DNA of 64,000 nt from Mytilus galloprovincialis (GCF_965363235.1 NC_134842.1:2445112-2509111), one strand, 5' to 3'; positions 12,142 through 23,864 are shown, numbered from the stretch's first letter. The notes: generated from the letters alone by a model not told the origin. Made by a program: numbers and translations.

Positions 12142-15100
12142 ATGATGATTAAATTAGTAGTCCTAGGCATGTTGGCCGCATGCGCCATGGCACAATGTAA
12201 GTAAACACAGTCTTAAGTTTTCCCTGTACTATAGATTTATTTTTTTAAATTGTCATTTTCAGTCCTTAAGTCTTTTCTTGTGTGACTAAGTTTTTTGTTA
12301 CGTTGTTGTTGCATTGTTTTTTTAACATTTTGGCAGCCAAAACAAATTAAGTATACATTTCAAGAGTTAAAATATGTTATAAAATAGCAAGTTTATACAT
12401 TTGCAAAAATGAACATTTTTATTTTATTCTGACATCAGTAAAGATACCCTCTGTTCATTTCATGTAAATGAGTTTATTTTCTGTTTACAGTCCTAATGAT
12501 GGGTTTTATTCGTGTAGATAATGATTTCTCCTTTTCTGTTTACAGTCCCAATGATGGGTTTTATTCATGTAGATAATGATTTCTCCTTTTCTGTTTACAG
12601 TCCCAATGATGGGTTTTATTCATGTAGATAATGATTTCTCCCTTTCTGTTTACAGTCCCAATGATGGGTTTTATTCATGTAGATAATGATTTCTCCTTTT
12701 CTGTTTACAGTCCCAATGATGGGTTTTATTCATGTAGATAATGATTTCTCCCTTTCTGTTTACAGTCCCAATGATGGGTTTTATTCATGTAGATAATGAT
12801 TTCTCCTTTTCTGTTTACAGTCCCAATGATGGGTATGGGAGGATTCGGTGGCATGGACCTGAAAAACATTGAGAGCATGATCCCAGAAGGTACATTCGAT
12901 ATGATAAAAAACATGAAACCAGAGGATATCAAAGAAGCCATCAAAAATATGCCACCAGGAATGGGTGACATGCTCAAGGGAATGGGTAAGTCATCATCAT
13001 CATATTCACGGGTCACATGATACGGGCACATGATACGGGGATTGCTGATATGATAAATTGCGCCAAATGGACGATTCACTCAAACAATTATATAAAAAAT
13101 TAGAACTATATATTCACAGTTTTATACTCACTCGCTCTAATTTTAATTATTCAAAATCGCAATTTCTCATCTCATTAGATACTTTATAATTCATATAAAC
13201 CAAGATTACCATTATTGTTGGTTTTTTAAGGTACCGTAACTTTCTAACAGCCGAACAGTTGAACTACTGATTTCACTCTGAAGTCCGTCTGTTTCTATCC
13301 CCTTTATATGTATTCATACCCCTGACTTATGATATTTTGTGTGATCTTGATTAGTGTAGATTCTCCAAACTATATCACCGTATATAATTGTTTTAGGAAT
13401 CTCTGAAGATCAGATTAAAGAAGCCGTCAACAACATGCCAGAAGATATGGACATGGCCGCCATGTTCGACCAGGCTAAAGACAAAATGGGTAAGAATTAA
13501 TCTAAAATCTGCCTTTTTGCAAATCTAATCTATGTATTCAATTGCTGTTTGGATTTCCTCCGCTTAATTAATACCAAAGAAAAGGGGTTCCAACCTAATT
13601 TACATTCTTTACTTAATTGAAATTCTATTCTTCCATTCAAATGACTCAGACACCTTAAAAAGTAGAAAAAGATATACCAAGGAATAAAAAAAAAGCAGTA
13701 AACAAAGAAAAAAATATTATACCAAGGTAAAAAGACAAACGTCCGAAAAAACAAACAACAAAGTAACACACAAAATAAGATTGGGCTCTCGATACAAACG
13801 ACGGCTTAATGAAGTTAGTCAATTATTGTAAAAATAAAGAAATCAAGAGGGAAAGATCTTACTGGGATTCCCCTCCGAATTTTGAGATCGTGGTAACTTC
13901 GGTTACCATCATTTGCTTGTCAACAGGTCAACAGTGCGATAAAAAAATCCATTCTTTTTTGTTAGATTTCGAAGTTTTATTATTTTCGTTTAATTTTTTC
14001 TCAGGAGATCTCGTTGACAAAAGCAAAGACGAAATGAAAAGCCAGCTGTCAAACGAACTTAGCGAAATAAAGGAAGAAAAAAGGAAAGAACTTGAAGAAG
14101 CAGGTATTGACTTGTCCGGTGGCGTCAGCGGTCTCATGTCTCAGATGATACCAGAAATCACAGAAATGTTCGGAGAAAAACTTAGGGCCGAAGGAATCGA
14201 CACTGGTGAGTACCAGCTATAGAAAATAATTAAATCACGTGATGTCAACTTTTAAATCTATCTACTGAGGTTGTATCTACGAAACTTTTTTGTATAAAAG
14301 CAAAGAGAAAACAAATATCATCCTTATCATATTCTGAAATGTGTATATCTGATTGACATTTCAAAATGTAAACAAATATTTAAAAAAAATGATTCTGTCT
14401 GAGGTAAAATATTTATGTAAACCTAACCCGAATCTTTTTCAGATGATCGTGAAAAATTGAACGAAGAAGTACGTAAACAGATGCGTGAGTTCGCCGGAGC
14501 TGATGAAGATGATACTGATGAACAAGTCAAGGAAAAGTTCATGAAGGGATTCCTTGAAGAAATGAAACAAAATGGCTTCGAGATCAAATCGGATGATATG
14601 GCTGAAGGATTCCAGGAACTCAAGAAACAAATCGTTGATGAGCTTAAAGATATGGGATTCGAGATTGAAGATGGTAATATATATATATATTTTATGCACT
14701 TTAAGCACTTAAGTCAAAATGGGAAAGGAGGGTTAATGGCAAACAACACACAATAAGCTATTTCGGGAATAGAAAATACAAAACCATTCCTCAAAAAAAT
14801 CAAGACATTCACTTGTATGTTTTAATATTTTTAAAAAAAGAAAGAAAGAAAAAAAAAACATTAAAAAATTGTCTCATTTCTTAAAAAATACACTTAAGCC
14901 TGATTCATAAAGAAGCACAAGACCATTGTCAATTCGGCTTATTATTCTATATTTTCAAAACATCAAATATTGTATTTAATAAGTAACAGAAATATATATA
15001 TATATGTTTTCATAGAATTACTTTTACTTTGCAGAAGATGTGTCCAACCTCCCAGAAATGATGAAGAAAATGATGAAGAGTGGAAAGTTCAACCCCCAAA

Positions 15101-16824
15101 TGATGATGGGAATGGTCGCCCCAATGATGCAAGGTATTTAGTCAGATCTTTATATCGGCAGCAATATCGGATTTTTTTTCGTGGCTCCATATTTTTATTT
15201 TGTTTATACCCTTTAATCTTTCACTATGTCAAGTTTCATGCTTTTACCATAAAGTGATCAATTATTAGTGTATCTGTATCTAAATAATCTATTCATATAA
15301 AATTATTTGCAAATTCTGGAAAAAAAATAAATGGTTCTGATGTGTAAAATGTATGTATACTGTAGTTCTTGTTTGAAGGAAAACGTAAATTTTTAGAAGA
15401 GAATTAATATAAATCAAGACATTTAAGACATTTTAGACATAGCAATAACAAAGCCGAGGATTTCACGTTAACAAAGTATATATACTATCGTCCAATCATA
15501 ATCATCGTTACAAACGAGTTACATAAGAATCTTTCATTGGTTGATTTGATTTTACAGGTCCACCAATGATGGGACCAATGGGACCAATGGGACCACCAAT
15601 GATGCAAGGTCCACCTATGGGAATGAGACCACCTATGGAAGGTCCAATGAGGCCACCAATGGGAATGAGAGGAATGAACCTGAATCTTGACATCGATATC
15701 AATCAGAGACCACAGACTCCAGTCGTAACCCCAGGCTACGTTCAAGGTAATTCACAATTTTTCATTCTTTAAACGTTTTCTTAACCAGATTACAGAGAAC
15801 TGTCAGTGTAAATGTTTTAGAGTACAATCTATAGAATTACTTTTGGGAAACCATATGTCTAATCACATTTCTGACTTTTTCTAAGCATATGTGGTATTAT
15901 GCACGAAAGCGCTGTAAATAAAAGCAAAAAGTCGAAGATAAAAGTTTGTTCTCAAATGACAAAAGTTTAAAATAAAGTTGGCATCACTATCATTAACTTG
16001 ATTAAAGTCATATTTGTGATATTACAATGTGCTTCTGTTTGTCAATATCTTACCATTATGCATGGTTGTAACTCATGTTATGTTTGTTATACTTTCAGGA
16101 GCCGAAGATGCTCTTTTGCACGCTCTTGGTGATGACTCTGACGTTGTTAGACACGTGATGGCAGTCAAGTACGGAGCTGAAACCGGAACTGTCATGGAAA
16201 GTGATCTCCACGAAATTCTCAGAGATCTCATGCACTAGTAAGAAATTTTTTTTATTAGTTCTTTGTATAATATATTTATATGATTGACTCGAATATAAAT
16301 TCCCAAGAAATTAACTTCGTTAAGAAACTTTGTTTATCTATTCTTGCTTAGTACACAAGTTGTGTAAATAACTGAAATGGTTTCCTTTTTTCTCCTTCAA
16401 ATTAATCAAAATATAAAACTATCTAGACATTTTGATTTCTATCATTAAAATAAGTATTTTTGAAATTATAATTAGTTACTAAAGATCTTAAAAGCAGCAA
16501 TCCATGTTTTCAGTATGATATTGTCTTCATTGAAAACTGCACAAGTAATTCGTGGTTAGTCTGACTCTTTGTGCAATCGAAGACCACCTAGCTAACAATG
16601 TTATTTGGTACTACTATGTATTACACGAAGACCACCGAGCTAACAATGTTATTTGGTACTACTATGTATTACAATTCCTTGTATAAACCAATGAAGAATG
16701 CAGGGTAAATTGTGCTATGATTAACACATTCATTTTTTTCTCTTTTTCCAGTCGTCTTGAAGCCCGTGTTCTGATGGCCAAGAACCAGATGCTCAGAAAC
16801 AGACTTTACGATGTTATGTTGTAA
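12142..16824 (+). CDS. Met-rich acidic secreted protein, paralogue B (complete)
   Basis: Nine coding exons: 12142-12196, 12821-12985, 13397-13489, 14005-14205, 14443-14673, 15035-15133, 15558-15746, 16099-16237 and 16752-16824. They total 1245 nt, or 414 residues plus TAA. Introns are GT..AG, phase 1 except the last (phase 2). Residues 1-17 (MMIKLVVLGMLAACAMA) form a clear signal peptide, with cleavage expected before Gln18. The mature chain has no cysteine. Layout: an MGMGGFGGMD start; acidic amphipathic helices containing KPEDIKEAIKNMPPG and GISEDQIKEAV; long E/K/D/M-rich helical exons; a low-complexity Pro-Gly-Met exon at 15558-15746 (GPMGPMGPPMMQ and similar); then a conserved C-terminal domain AEDALLHALGDDSDVV...LRDLMHYRLEARVLMAKNQM. 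The ATG at 12142 sits one base after a splice acceptor and begins the signal peptide. An extracellular matrix or secreted gland product is plausible. The family is not recognised, and no enzymatic motif is visible. Confidence 0.9.
12491..12820 (+). repeat. Tandem array of a 55-bp unit carrying a splice acceptor
   Basis: Six 55-bp units run directly into exon 2 of the coding sequence. Each ends in TTTTCTGTTTACAG or TTTCTGTTTACAG and begins with TCCCAATGATGGGT, the first bases of the exon at 12821. AG acceptors therefore fall at 12490, 12545, 12600, 12655, 12710, 12765 and 12820. Units 3-4 and 5-6 are identical pairs, which points to a recent 110-bp duplication step. Only the last acceptor gives a long open frame. 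Confidence 0.92.
16578..16673 (+). repeat. 48-bp tandem duplication in the last intron of paralogue B
   Basis: Two near-identical 48-bp copies beginning CGAAGACCACC and ending ACTACTATGTATTACA. They differ by one base (CTAGC versus CGAGC). Confidence 0.85.
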
Positions 16825-18326
16825 AGAAATAGACGTTGCCGTAACCATGGTGATTGGGGGAAAAGACTACTTCTACAAAACCCACGAACTTTACATAAAA
16901 CAAAAGTGTTGCATTGATATGTGTGCTCTTTGAAACTTATAGATTGGTGTAATTTTGATATTACAAGAACTTAATTCATATTTATAATGTTGTTAAAATT
17001 ATAATAGGTTGCAAACTTCAAACACTCTCTCTTTCAATAATGTTTTTGGGATGCAGCTGACCATTTGAACTAAAGCAAAATAATAAAAAAAAAAATCAAT
17101 TGGAAAATGAACAAACTTTTAAGATGCTTCCAATTTTAAAAGCTGCTAAATTCAAAGATATAAGAGTTTATTGTGAAAATGTGATAATATTTCTTTAAAC
17201 CTCTGGCGTTAGATGAAGAATGGGTAATTTAACTTTCAGCATACATGCATATATAATTGTTAAAATTTGAAATACAGATATCTTTAAAATACACGTCCTC
17301 GCATGGCTTCCAAAATGTCGCATATGAATTTTTATTTGCTTAAATTACCTTTTCACATAAATGGGTTTGGTGCTGGGCGGGAGGAAACTATAATACTCCA
17401 AAATGTCATAACCATTAAAACATTTAAAAAAAAAGACGTTACAAAATTTCTATAATCCCAATTGTTTGTTGAGCTTGCTTAAAAAATATTGTTCATTTCT
17501 TTTTTTCTTTATTTCCTTATTTCTGTAAAAATATTAACAGAAATAACCAAGTTTTTATGTCACATCCATTTACAAAAATATGAAGTTCACATACAATTTG
17601 GTAACAAGCATTTCAACCAAATCTGCAAAGCCTGTTCGTGAGATTTTAATGTTGTTATAAAAAAATAGTAATAAGTTCATCGACGATACATATAACCGAT
17701 TTTATAAACTCTGAGACGATTTAATCTGGTAAATATAGATCACTGTAAAGCAAGCGAAACATCATGTATCTTGTATGATAGATTCTAAGCATTCTAGATG
17801 ATATTATCAACTATGCTTGCATTAAACTCAGTGATAAGTTAGGAACGAGCAATATTATATAAGTTATTTTATAATGGTTAAAAGATGGCAACTACTTTTA
17901 TTTGGTGCATAAACAATGATTTTCGACATTTTGGTGCATACATAATGGGTTTCAGCAGAAAATTGATAGTTGAACCCATAGAGCCAAATTTATTTGTACA
18001 TCTATCAAGGGTTATGCCTATAAAACCTTTAATGAAAAAGAACTGTTTGCTTTTGTCTGTCATGATTACTTACATGTATATATATTGTGTGATATTAACA
18101 ATAGTACAATAAAAGTGTTCCAAAAATTACTTGTTTTGAATAATAATACACACGCCATCCCAGTTCATCAGAGTGTCACTTTTTGTATGAAAATTAAATG
18201 GTTGGTACAAGCGGGATTCTAATCCAAAAAAAACAAAAACGAATTCTCTAAAAGCAGCAACCAAACCGAAAATGTCAGTAAAATGTAATCGTTATGACCA
18301 TTTGATACCTCATGAACATGTCTACT
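16825..18326. other. 3' flank of paralogue B, then spacer
   Basis: A possible AATAAA lies at 17082-17087 within an A-rich run; no better poly(A) signal is nearer. The rest is AT-rich with no supported gene. Confidence 0.4.
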
Positions 18327-18384
18327 TTACTGTATGGAACGCCATCACTGCCTTATAAGAAGAAACTACTATGACATGATGCAA

Positions 18385-18720
18385 ATGTTGCTCACATGAT
18401 GTGAATTCTCCTTTATATGATGTGAATTCTTCTTTACATGATGTGAATTCTTCTTTACATGATGTGAATTCTTCTTTACCTGATGTGAATTCTTCATTAC
18501 ATGATGTGAATTCTTCTTTACATGATGTAAAATCTTCTTTACATGATGTGAAAACTTAATTACATGATGTGGTTTCCTCTTTACATGATGTGAAAACTTC
18601 ATTACATGATGTGAAAACTTCTTTAAATGATGTGAACACTTCATTACGTGATGTGGTTTCCTCTTAATATGATGTGAAAGTTTTATTACATGATGCGAAA
18701 ATTTCTTTACGTTATGTTAA
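18385..18720 (-). repeat. Left arm: about thirteen 21-bp repeats
   Basis: The unit is ACATGATGTGAATTCTTCATT with substitutions. Copies are regular near the outer end and decay inward (TGATGTGGTTTCC, ATGATGCGAAAATTTC), fading by about 18720. Because the unit is a multiple of three, both strands stay open and give spurious SHHVKKN-type peptides. Confidence 0.9.
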
Positions 18721-20290
18721 AAAATCTTTTATGTCGTATTTCTATTACAATATGCCAAAATATATACATCGTAATGTCAAATTGGTATTACGAGGTAAGA
18801 AACACATATGACGTTATGTGAACACTTCATTATGTCAAAACATCTTTATAAGAACACGGGACCTCTCGGACGTTATTATTGTTATTCAGACTCCTTTGAT
18901 TTTTTCCAAAGCTTTAGGGTAAAATATTTTGCCCCATAACACCTATTTTTATTTTCATAAAAATCTTCAATAGCTAATTTTGAGATCCAATTAATACCAA
19001 TGCAAATGCAAGGTAAAAGTCCAATTCATCCTTTTCCCGCCATTTTTTAAAACTGAAATATCTCAAGAAGGAGCTCCATGACCTATCAATATCTTTTAGC
19101 TTATTTTTTTCCTTCGCTGATGCTCTTTCGACTTATACATGTAGTATCAATTTTAATTTCTGAATTTTTTTTTAATTTCAACTAAGTACATACTTAAATG
19201 CATTTAAAGGGAGCTGAATATAAAATATCTGTAAATTATGAGTGATGCTATACATTTAAAGCTTATAAGCATGGCCATGTCATATTTAAAAATTTTTTTT
19301 TTAAGTATAAGTCATTTTTTTTTATATGTTTATATAAATTTAGGAACCTAATTCAAATGAAATTTATATGAAAATATTACTTTTTAGAGGCAATTTTGGC
19401 AAACCCCTTCCAAAAAATATTCGAAAATACTTCTCCTATATCATGTATATTCAGAAGCTATACGGTACATGTACAATTGTTTCACTTACGTTACTTTGTT
19501 ACATATCTCACTTTGAAATAAATAAATCTATTAACTTATCTAAACTTAAAAAAATAAATCCATACAAAAATAGCTAAGAAGTGATACACAAGCATAAAAA
19601 GTGTGGACAAAGAAGACCAGTATGGGTAGTATCCAGCATTCTGAAAGTATTGCATGGCAAAACATAGTCCCCTACCAGTTAAAATTCATTATTCTCAAAC
19701 AGAAAATTTGAAATTGATGTGTAAATTGTAATGTTAAAAGTAGATACCAAATATCAAATCAATATAACGGTAGTTAGACAAGCATGACTAAAACATGTGC
19801 AGAACATTGTTTGATTTTTCTAGGTCTAAGGATCATTTGAATTTGCAAAATATCATCAAATCAAAACTAAATTTAAACTTGATCTGTAACTTGTAATGGT
19901 AAAACTATAAAACAGATTTCAAATCTAAATCTGTAAGTTAATGACAAAAAAAATAGTGGAAAATTTATTTCTTGCATTATTTTTCTAAGTTCGATGACCA
20001 TAAAATTGCAAACACAATTCGCACTTGATCTGTAACTTGTCATGGTTTTACTAATAATTTCTATGTCAAATTTTAAGTCAATGTCTTTAAAAAACATAAA
20101 AGTGAATTTTCTAAGTCCAAGGGCAATAACTCTGCAAAAAATCCTCAAACCGTTACAAAACTTGAACTTGATTTGTAACTTGTCATGCGTATATTATATA
20201 CTAAATATCAAATCAATATCTTCAAGCATGGCCAACAACAGTGACATATCTCTTGCACGTAAAAGACATTCTTGTAGATTTCGAAACCGA
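18721..20290. repeat. Element interior with diverged ~150-bp tandem units
   Basis: Between 19690 and 20240 a unit recurs about four times. Landmarks are TTGATCTGTAACTTGTAATG or TTGATTTGTAACTTGTCATG, then ATATCAAATCAATAT, then TTTTCTAAGTCCAAGGGCAA-like sequence. The stretch at 18900-19090 is also of a dispersed bivalve-repeat type. No gene is seen. Confidence 0.55.
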
Positions 20291-20533
20291 GTAGGCTAAT
20301 GCCGCTACAAGGCAGCACTCGCATTTGCAAAGTGGAAAGGGATTTATATAAGTTGCAAAACGTGTTACCGAATCCACTATAAATAAATACGTTTTAAACT
20401 AAAAAATGCGGAAAGCTAATTTTCTAGACGGACAAAGTGCAAACCTAAAGTCCCCTTCAACTTCGTTGGTAAGGGACCCATAAACGTTTAGTATATAATA
20501 CTGAGGTTTCCTAAAATATAAACCTTATAATAG

Positions 20534-21214
20534 TGTAATAAATGTGCCTAGTTAATTCCCCTTACTTTTGGATAGATTAATTATTTGATGATTAAATGTT
20601 TATTTTAAGTTTTATTTGATTTAAACTCCACAGTGAGATAAAAGTAAGGATTGTTAATTTAACTGTTTTAGTATTTAACTTTTGATGTTTCTGTAATATT
20701 TTATGAATATTAGTTTATTCAATTTGTCTTCAGTACCTTTAATGTAAAAGTTAACCGGTTTAATGACAATATAAGGATTTTAATTGGGTTTTTTCAGTCG
20801 GAGTCGGCCTTGTACAGGCCTCCAAATACTCACCGGACTGTATCAGTCCACTTCAGTTTCAAGTTAGTCACCACTTCGGTGCAGTTTGATAGAGTTAGTC
20901 ACCTCTTCTTGTTGCAATTTACTACTTAAAACACAACGCGAAGCCAATTTAATTTACTAAAGACTAACTCTTGGGAACACTTTATTTTTCATTTTACATT
21001 TGAAATTACTCTATTTTTGAACTTCATTTAAGAAAGTTTTTTGATTCTTGTTTGTCGGCAATTATTGTACATTTGTGACTAAACATAGTTTCATTTGATT
21101 AATTGTCTGTTGTTCCGCCATAATCTGACGTCAGGTGTCCCGATGGTCGAATAGGGACACAATACTGGCAACTACACGTCCCGGGAGGTGTCGTCACCGA
21201 CCCTCTCCGTTACA
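20534..21214 (+). mobile_element. Candidate solo LTR (fossil)
   Basis: About 680 bp bounded by TGTAA at the left and TTACA at the right. The 3' part is distinctly GC-richer than its surroundings (CGTCCCGGGAGGTGTCGTCA near the end), like an LTR R-U5 region. No internal coding region and no clear target-site duplication are seen, so the call is tentative and the family is not assigned. Confidence 0.3.
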
Positions 21215-21479
21215 ATAACACTACCATAAAAATACACCACCAAGAACGTTTCTATAAAGTTTTGAACCCTTGAATGACCTTAAATCCTATATATCCTTAA
21301 CAAGCCTATGGACTGTGCAACAAAACGTTTATAGTGAAAATATATAGGGCACAGATTTTGGGTTAAGGAGTTATGGAGCACAATAATACTGTAAACGGCC
21401 AAACCTAATAATAAAAAAGACAAAGCACGCTTCTATCAAGTTTTGAACCCTTTACATGACATAAAATTATCAGGTGACG

Positions 21480-22016
21480 TTCACATCAGGTAATGCAGTT
21501 CTAGCATTACGTACTGCAATATACACATCATACACTAAAGTATTTGCATCATATACAAGCGTTTTTATTTTAACAGCACATAAGGAAAGTTTCGCATCAT
21601 GTAATGAAACAACCACATCACGTAAAGACGTTTTTACATCATGCAATGAAGTTTTCACATAATGTAATGAAGTTTTCACATCATGTAATGTAATGAAGTT
21701 TTCACATCATGTAATGAAGAGTTCACATCATGTAATGAAGAATTCACATCATGTAATGAAGAATTCACATCATGTAATGAAGTATTCACATCATGTAATG
21801 AATTATTCACATCATGTAATGAAGAATTCACATCATGTAATGAAGAGTTCACATCATGGAAAGAAGAGTTCACATCATGTAAAGAAGAATTCACATCATG
21901 TAATGAAGAATTCACATCATGTAAAGAAGAGTTTACATCATGTAAAGAAGAATTCACATCATGTAATGAAGAATTCACATCATATAAAGGAGAATTCACA
22001 TCATGTAAGCAACATT
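21480..22016 (+). repeat. Right arm: about seventeen or more 21-bp repeats
   Basis: Reverse complement of the left arm. Copies based on AATGAAGAATTCACATCATGT are regular from about 21690 to 22016; decayed copies extend inward to about 21480. The count differs from the left arm, so the arms have expanded or contracted independently. Confidence 0.9.
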
Positions 22017-22316
22017 TGCATCATGTCATAGTAGTTTCTTCTTATAAGGCAGTGATGGCGTTCCATATTACTGTCATAAACAATAATTATTACAGACCAG
22101 AGTCCGTACCAGTAGTTTCTTGAAACACCATTGAGGTAAAACATCCATTGATGGTATCAGCCGGATTTGAACATGAAATCCCAACATCTTAACAGAATTA
22201 GAATAGAAAGATATTCTCTTACGTTTACGAGTTAGACTCCCTTTACCAGTATATTTACAATTTTACATAATTTTGTATGTCAAAATAACCAATGGGATGC
22301 ATTGTAAAGTTTAAAT

Positions 22317-22492
22317 AGGTTTTCCCGTTTGAATGGTTTTACACTAGTTTTGGGGCCCTTTATATAGCTTGTTGTTCGGTGTGAGCCAAGGCTCCGTGTT
22401 GAAGACAGTACCTTGACCTATAATGGTTTACTTTTATAAATTGTGACTTGAATGGCATTCATACCAAATCTTCCTATATCTAGTAACTGATA
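22317..22492 (+). repeat. Dispersed mussel repeat, family 2 copy
   Basis: Begins GGTTTTCCCGTTTGAATGG, then GCTTGTTGTTCGGTGTGAGC and CCAAGGCTCCGTGTTGAAG, then TATAATGGTTTACTTTTATA and an ACCAAATCTTCCTATATCT end. A second copy starts about 1.07 kb further on (23386). Confidence 0.75.
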
Positions 22493-23385
22493 TACAGGTC
22501 AAAACCTTTCATCTTCTAATACAAAGATGTCTATATATATATATATATATATTATTAATTCGTATATTTTAACAAATTTGATTCGTTAAGGGTTAGTCAC
22601 ATTTAAACTATATTTTCGAAGGTAGAGAGAAAACGGCGGATAGCAAAACGCATATTGACCTGCAAAAAGCATATTGCACGGTTATTTTTAGAATATCTAA
22701 AAACCAATATACTTTGTGACGTCATGTAATGAATTTTAGGATATTGTTTAACGTTTTGAAACACATGATATCTGTGATCGATTATTTGACGAAAAAAATA
22801 TTCAAATACATATAAGATTTGTATTTTCTTGTTAATTCGACCTGTTGATACTGTTTATAATGCTTTTTTGTTATTTTTTATTTATATGGATCTTGTCTGT
22901 ACACCAGCTTTGATTATTTGTAATATCTTCAATTTTTCACTTATTCTTACAACATTTGTATAAACTTCAAGATTATAAAAAAAAAACGTTTTTTTTCTAA
23001 AGTTAACATTGATTGGTTAAATATTTCTCAGTCATGTCCTGCGTTTGAATTTGTTTGTTAGCTTTTTGGTCATGAATGTTTGTCTCTAATATTTAATTAA
23101 CTGTGCATTTGTATTCAGATATCGCAGATCAAATTTATTCGTTCATTGTTTAATCATACGTTTTTTGATTGAGTTAAGTCTGCCAATTGATATTTTATCG
23201 TATGTTTTTCTTTGTTGTGATGTTATGCTATTGTTTCAGAAAAAGGGAGAAGGTTTGGATCCATTAAAACGTTTAATCCCGCTGCAAATGTTTGCACCTG
23301 TCCTAAGTCAGGAATCTGATGTACAGTAGTTGTCGTTTGTTTATGTAATATATACGTGTTTCTCGTTTTGTTTATATAGATTAGA

Positions 23386-23575
23386 CCGTTGGTTTTCCCG
23401 TTTGAATGGTTTTACACTAGTAATTTTGGGGCCCTTTATAGCTTGTTGTTCGGTGTGAGCCAAGGCTCCGTGTTGAAGGCCGTACTTTAACCTATAATGG
23501 TTTACTTTTTAAATTGTTATTTGTATGGAGAGTTGTCTCATTGGCACTCACACCACATCTTCCTATATCTATTTT
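23386..23575 (+). repeat. Dispersed mussel repeat, family 2 copy
   Basis: Same landmarks as the copy at 22317: GGTTTTCCCGTTTGAATGG, GGCTCCGTGTTGAAGGCCGT and GAGTTGTCTCATTGGCACTC. The tail is shared with family 1, so the two families are related or composite. Confidence 0.75.
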
Positions 23576-23720
23576 AAGATGTCAAAAAATAAAAGTAAAT
23601 GAAATAACATCTAATATTTTGTTATTGTCAAGGAGACAATGTCATATCTTTAAAATTCCAACAAACCTAAATGACGATTTTGATACATTTTTGTACAAAT
23701 ATGGTCAGAAATTAATAATA

Positions 23721-23864
23721 TAACAAATATAGCCTTTGTATGAGGTCAATACAGGATATATCGACCCAAAGAAGTATATCGACCTCGGACTTCGTCCTCA
23801 GTCAATATACTTCTTTCAGGTAATATATCCTTGTATCGACCTCATACAAAGGCTATATTTGTAT
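23721..23864. mobile_element. Short foldback MITE
   Basis: A 25-bp perfect outer stem pairs 23723-23747 (ACAAATATAGCCTTTGTATG...) with 23838-23862. Inner arms around GACCTCGGACTTCGTCC pair with a few mismatches. The whole ~144 bp is close to one long hairpin with AT-rich flanks. Confidence 0.75.

Larger units (their letters stand above)
18333..22067. mobile_element. Foldback-type DNA element with minisatellite arms
   Basis: The two ends are inverted copies. The left starts TATGGAACGCCATCACTGCC at 18333; the right ends with its reverse complement at 22067. Inverted identity continues through CTTATAAGAAGAAACTACTATGACATGATG into arrays of 21-bp repeats. The flanks carry the 6-bp direct repeat TTACTG (18327-18332 and 22068-22073), as expected for a target-site duplication. 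The 3.7-kb body has no recognisable transposase and contains other repeats and a candidate solo LTR. Drosophila FB elements share this layout of long inverted arms made of tandem subrepeats; assignment to that superfamily is not shown. Confidence 0.85.

Noticed and set aside
12490-12765. Upstream acceptors as constitutive exon starts
   Set aside because: Each leads into a frame with early stops; only the acceptor at 12820 gives the long reading frame.
12726-13079. 117-codon frame on the - strand
   Set aside because: It overlaps the acceptor array and exon 12821-12985 of paralogue B and is explained by them.
15485-15745. Antisense frames with HWWSHW or IGGPIGP repeats
   Set aside because: They are shadows of the Pro-Gly-Met exon of paralogue B on the opposite strand.
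18369-18644. 91-codon frame rich in SHHVKKN heptapeptides
   Set aside because: It is a by-product of the 21-bp tandem repeats in the foldback arm; both strands are open and no start context or splice support is seen.
18385-22016. CRISPR-like look of regular short repeats
   Set aside because: The units are contiguous without unique spacers, and the genome is animal nuclear DNA.
21693-22031. 112-codon frame with the same heptapeptides, and a 107-codon frame on the other strand
   Set aside because: Same reason: frame openness follows from a period divisible by three.
22145-22250. Possible tRNA-like head of a SINE on the - strand (GGATTTGAAC motif)
   Set aside because: The stems do not pair well enough for a tRNA fold, and no second copy is visible in the window.
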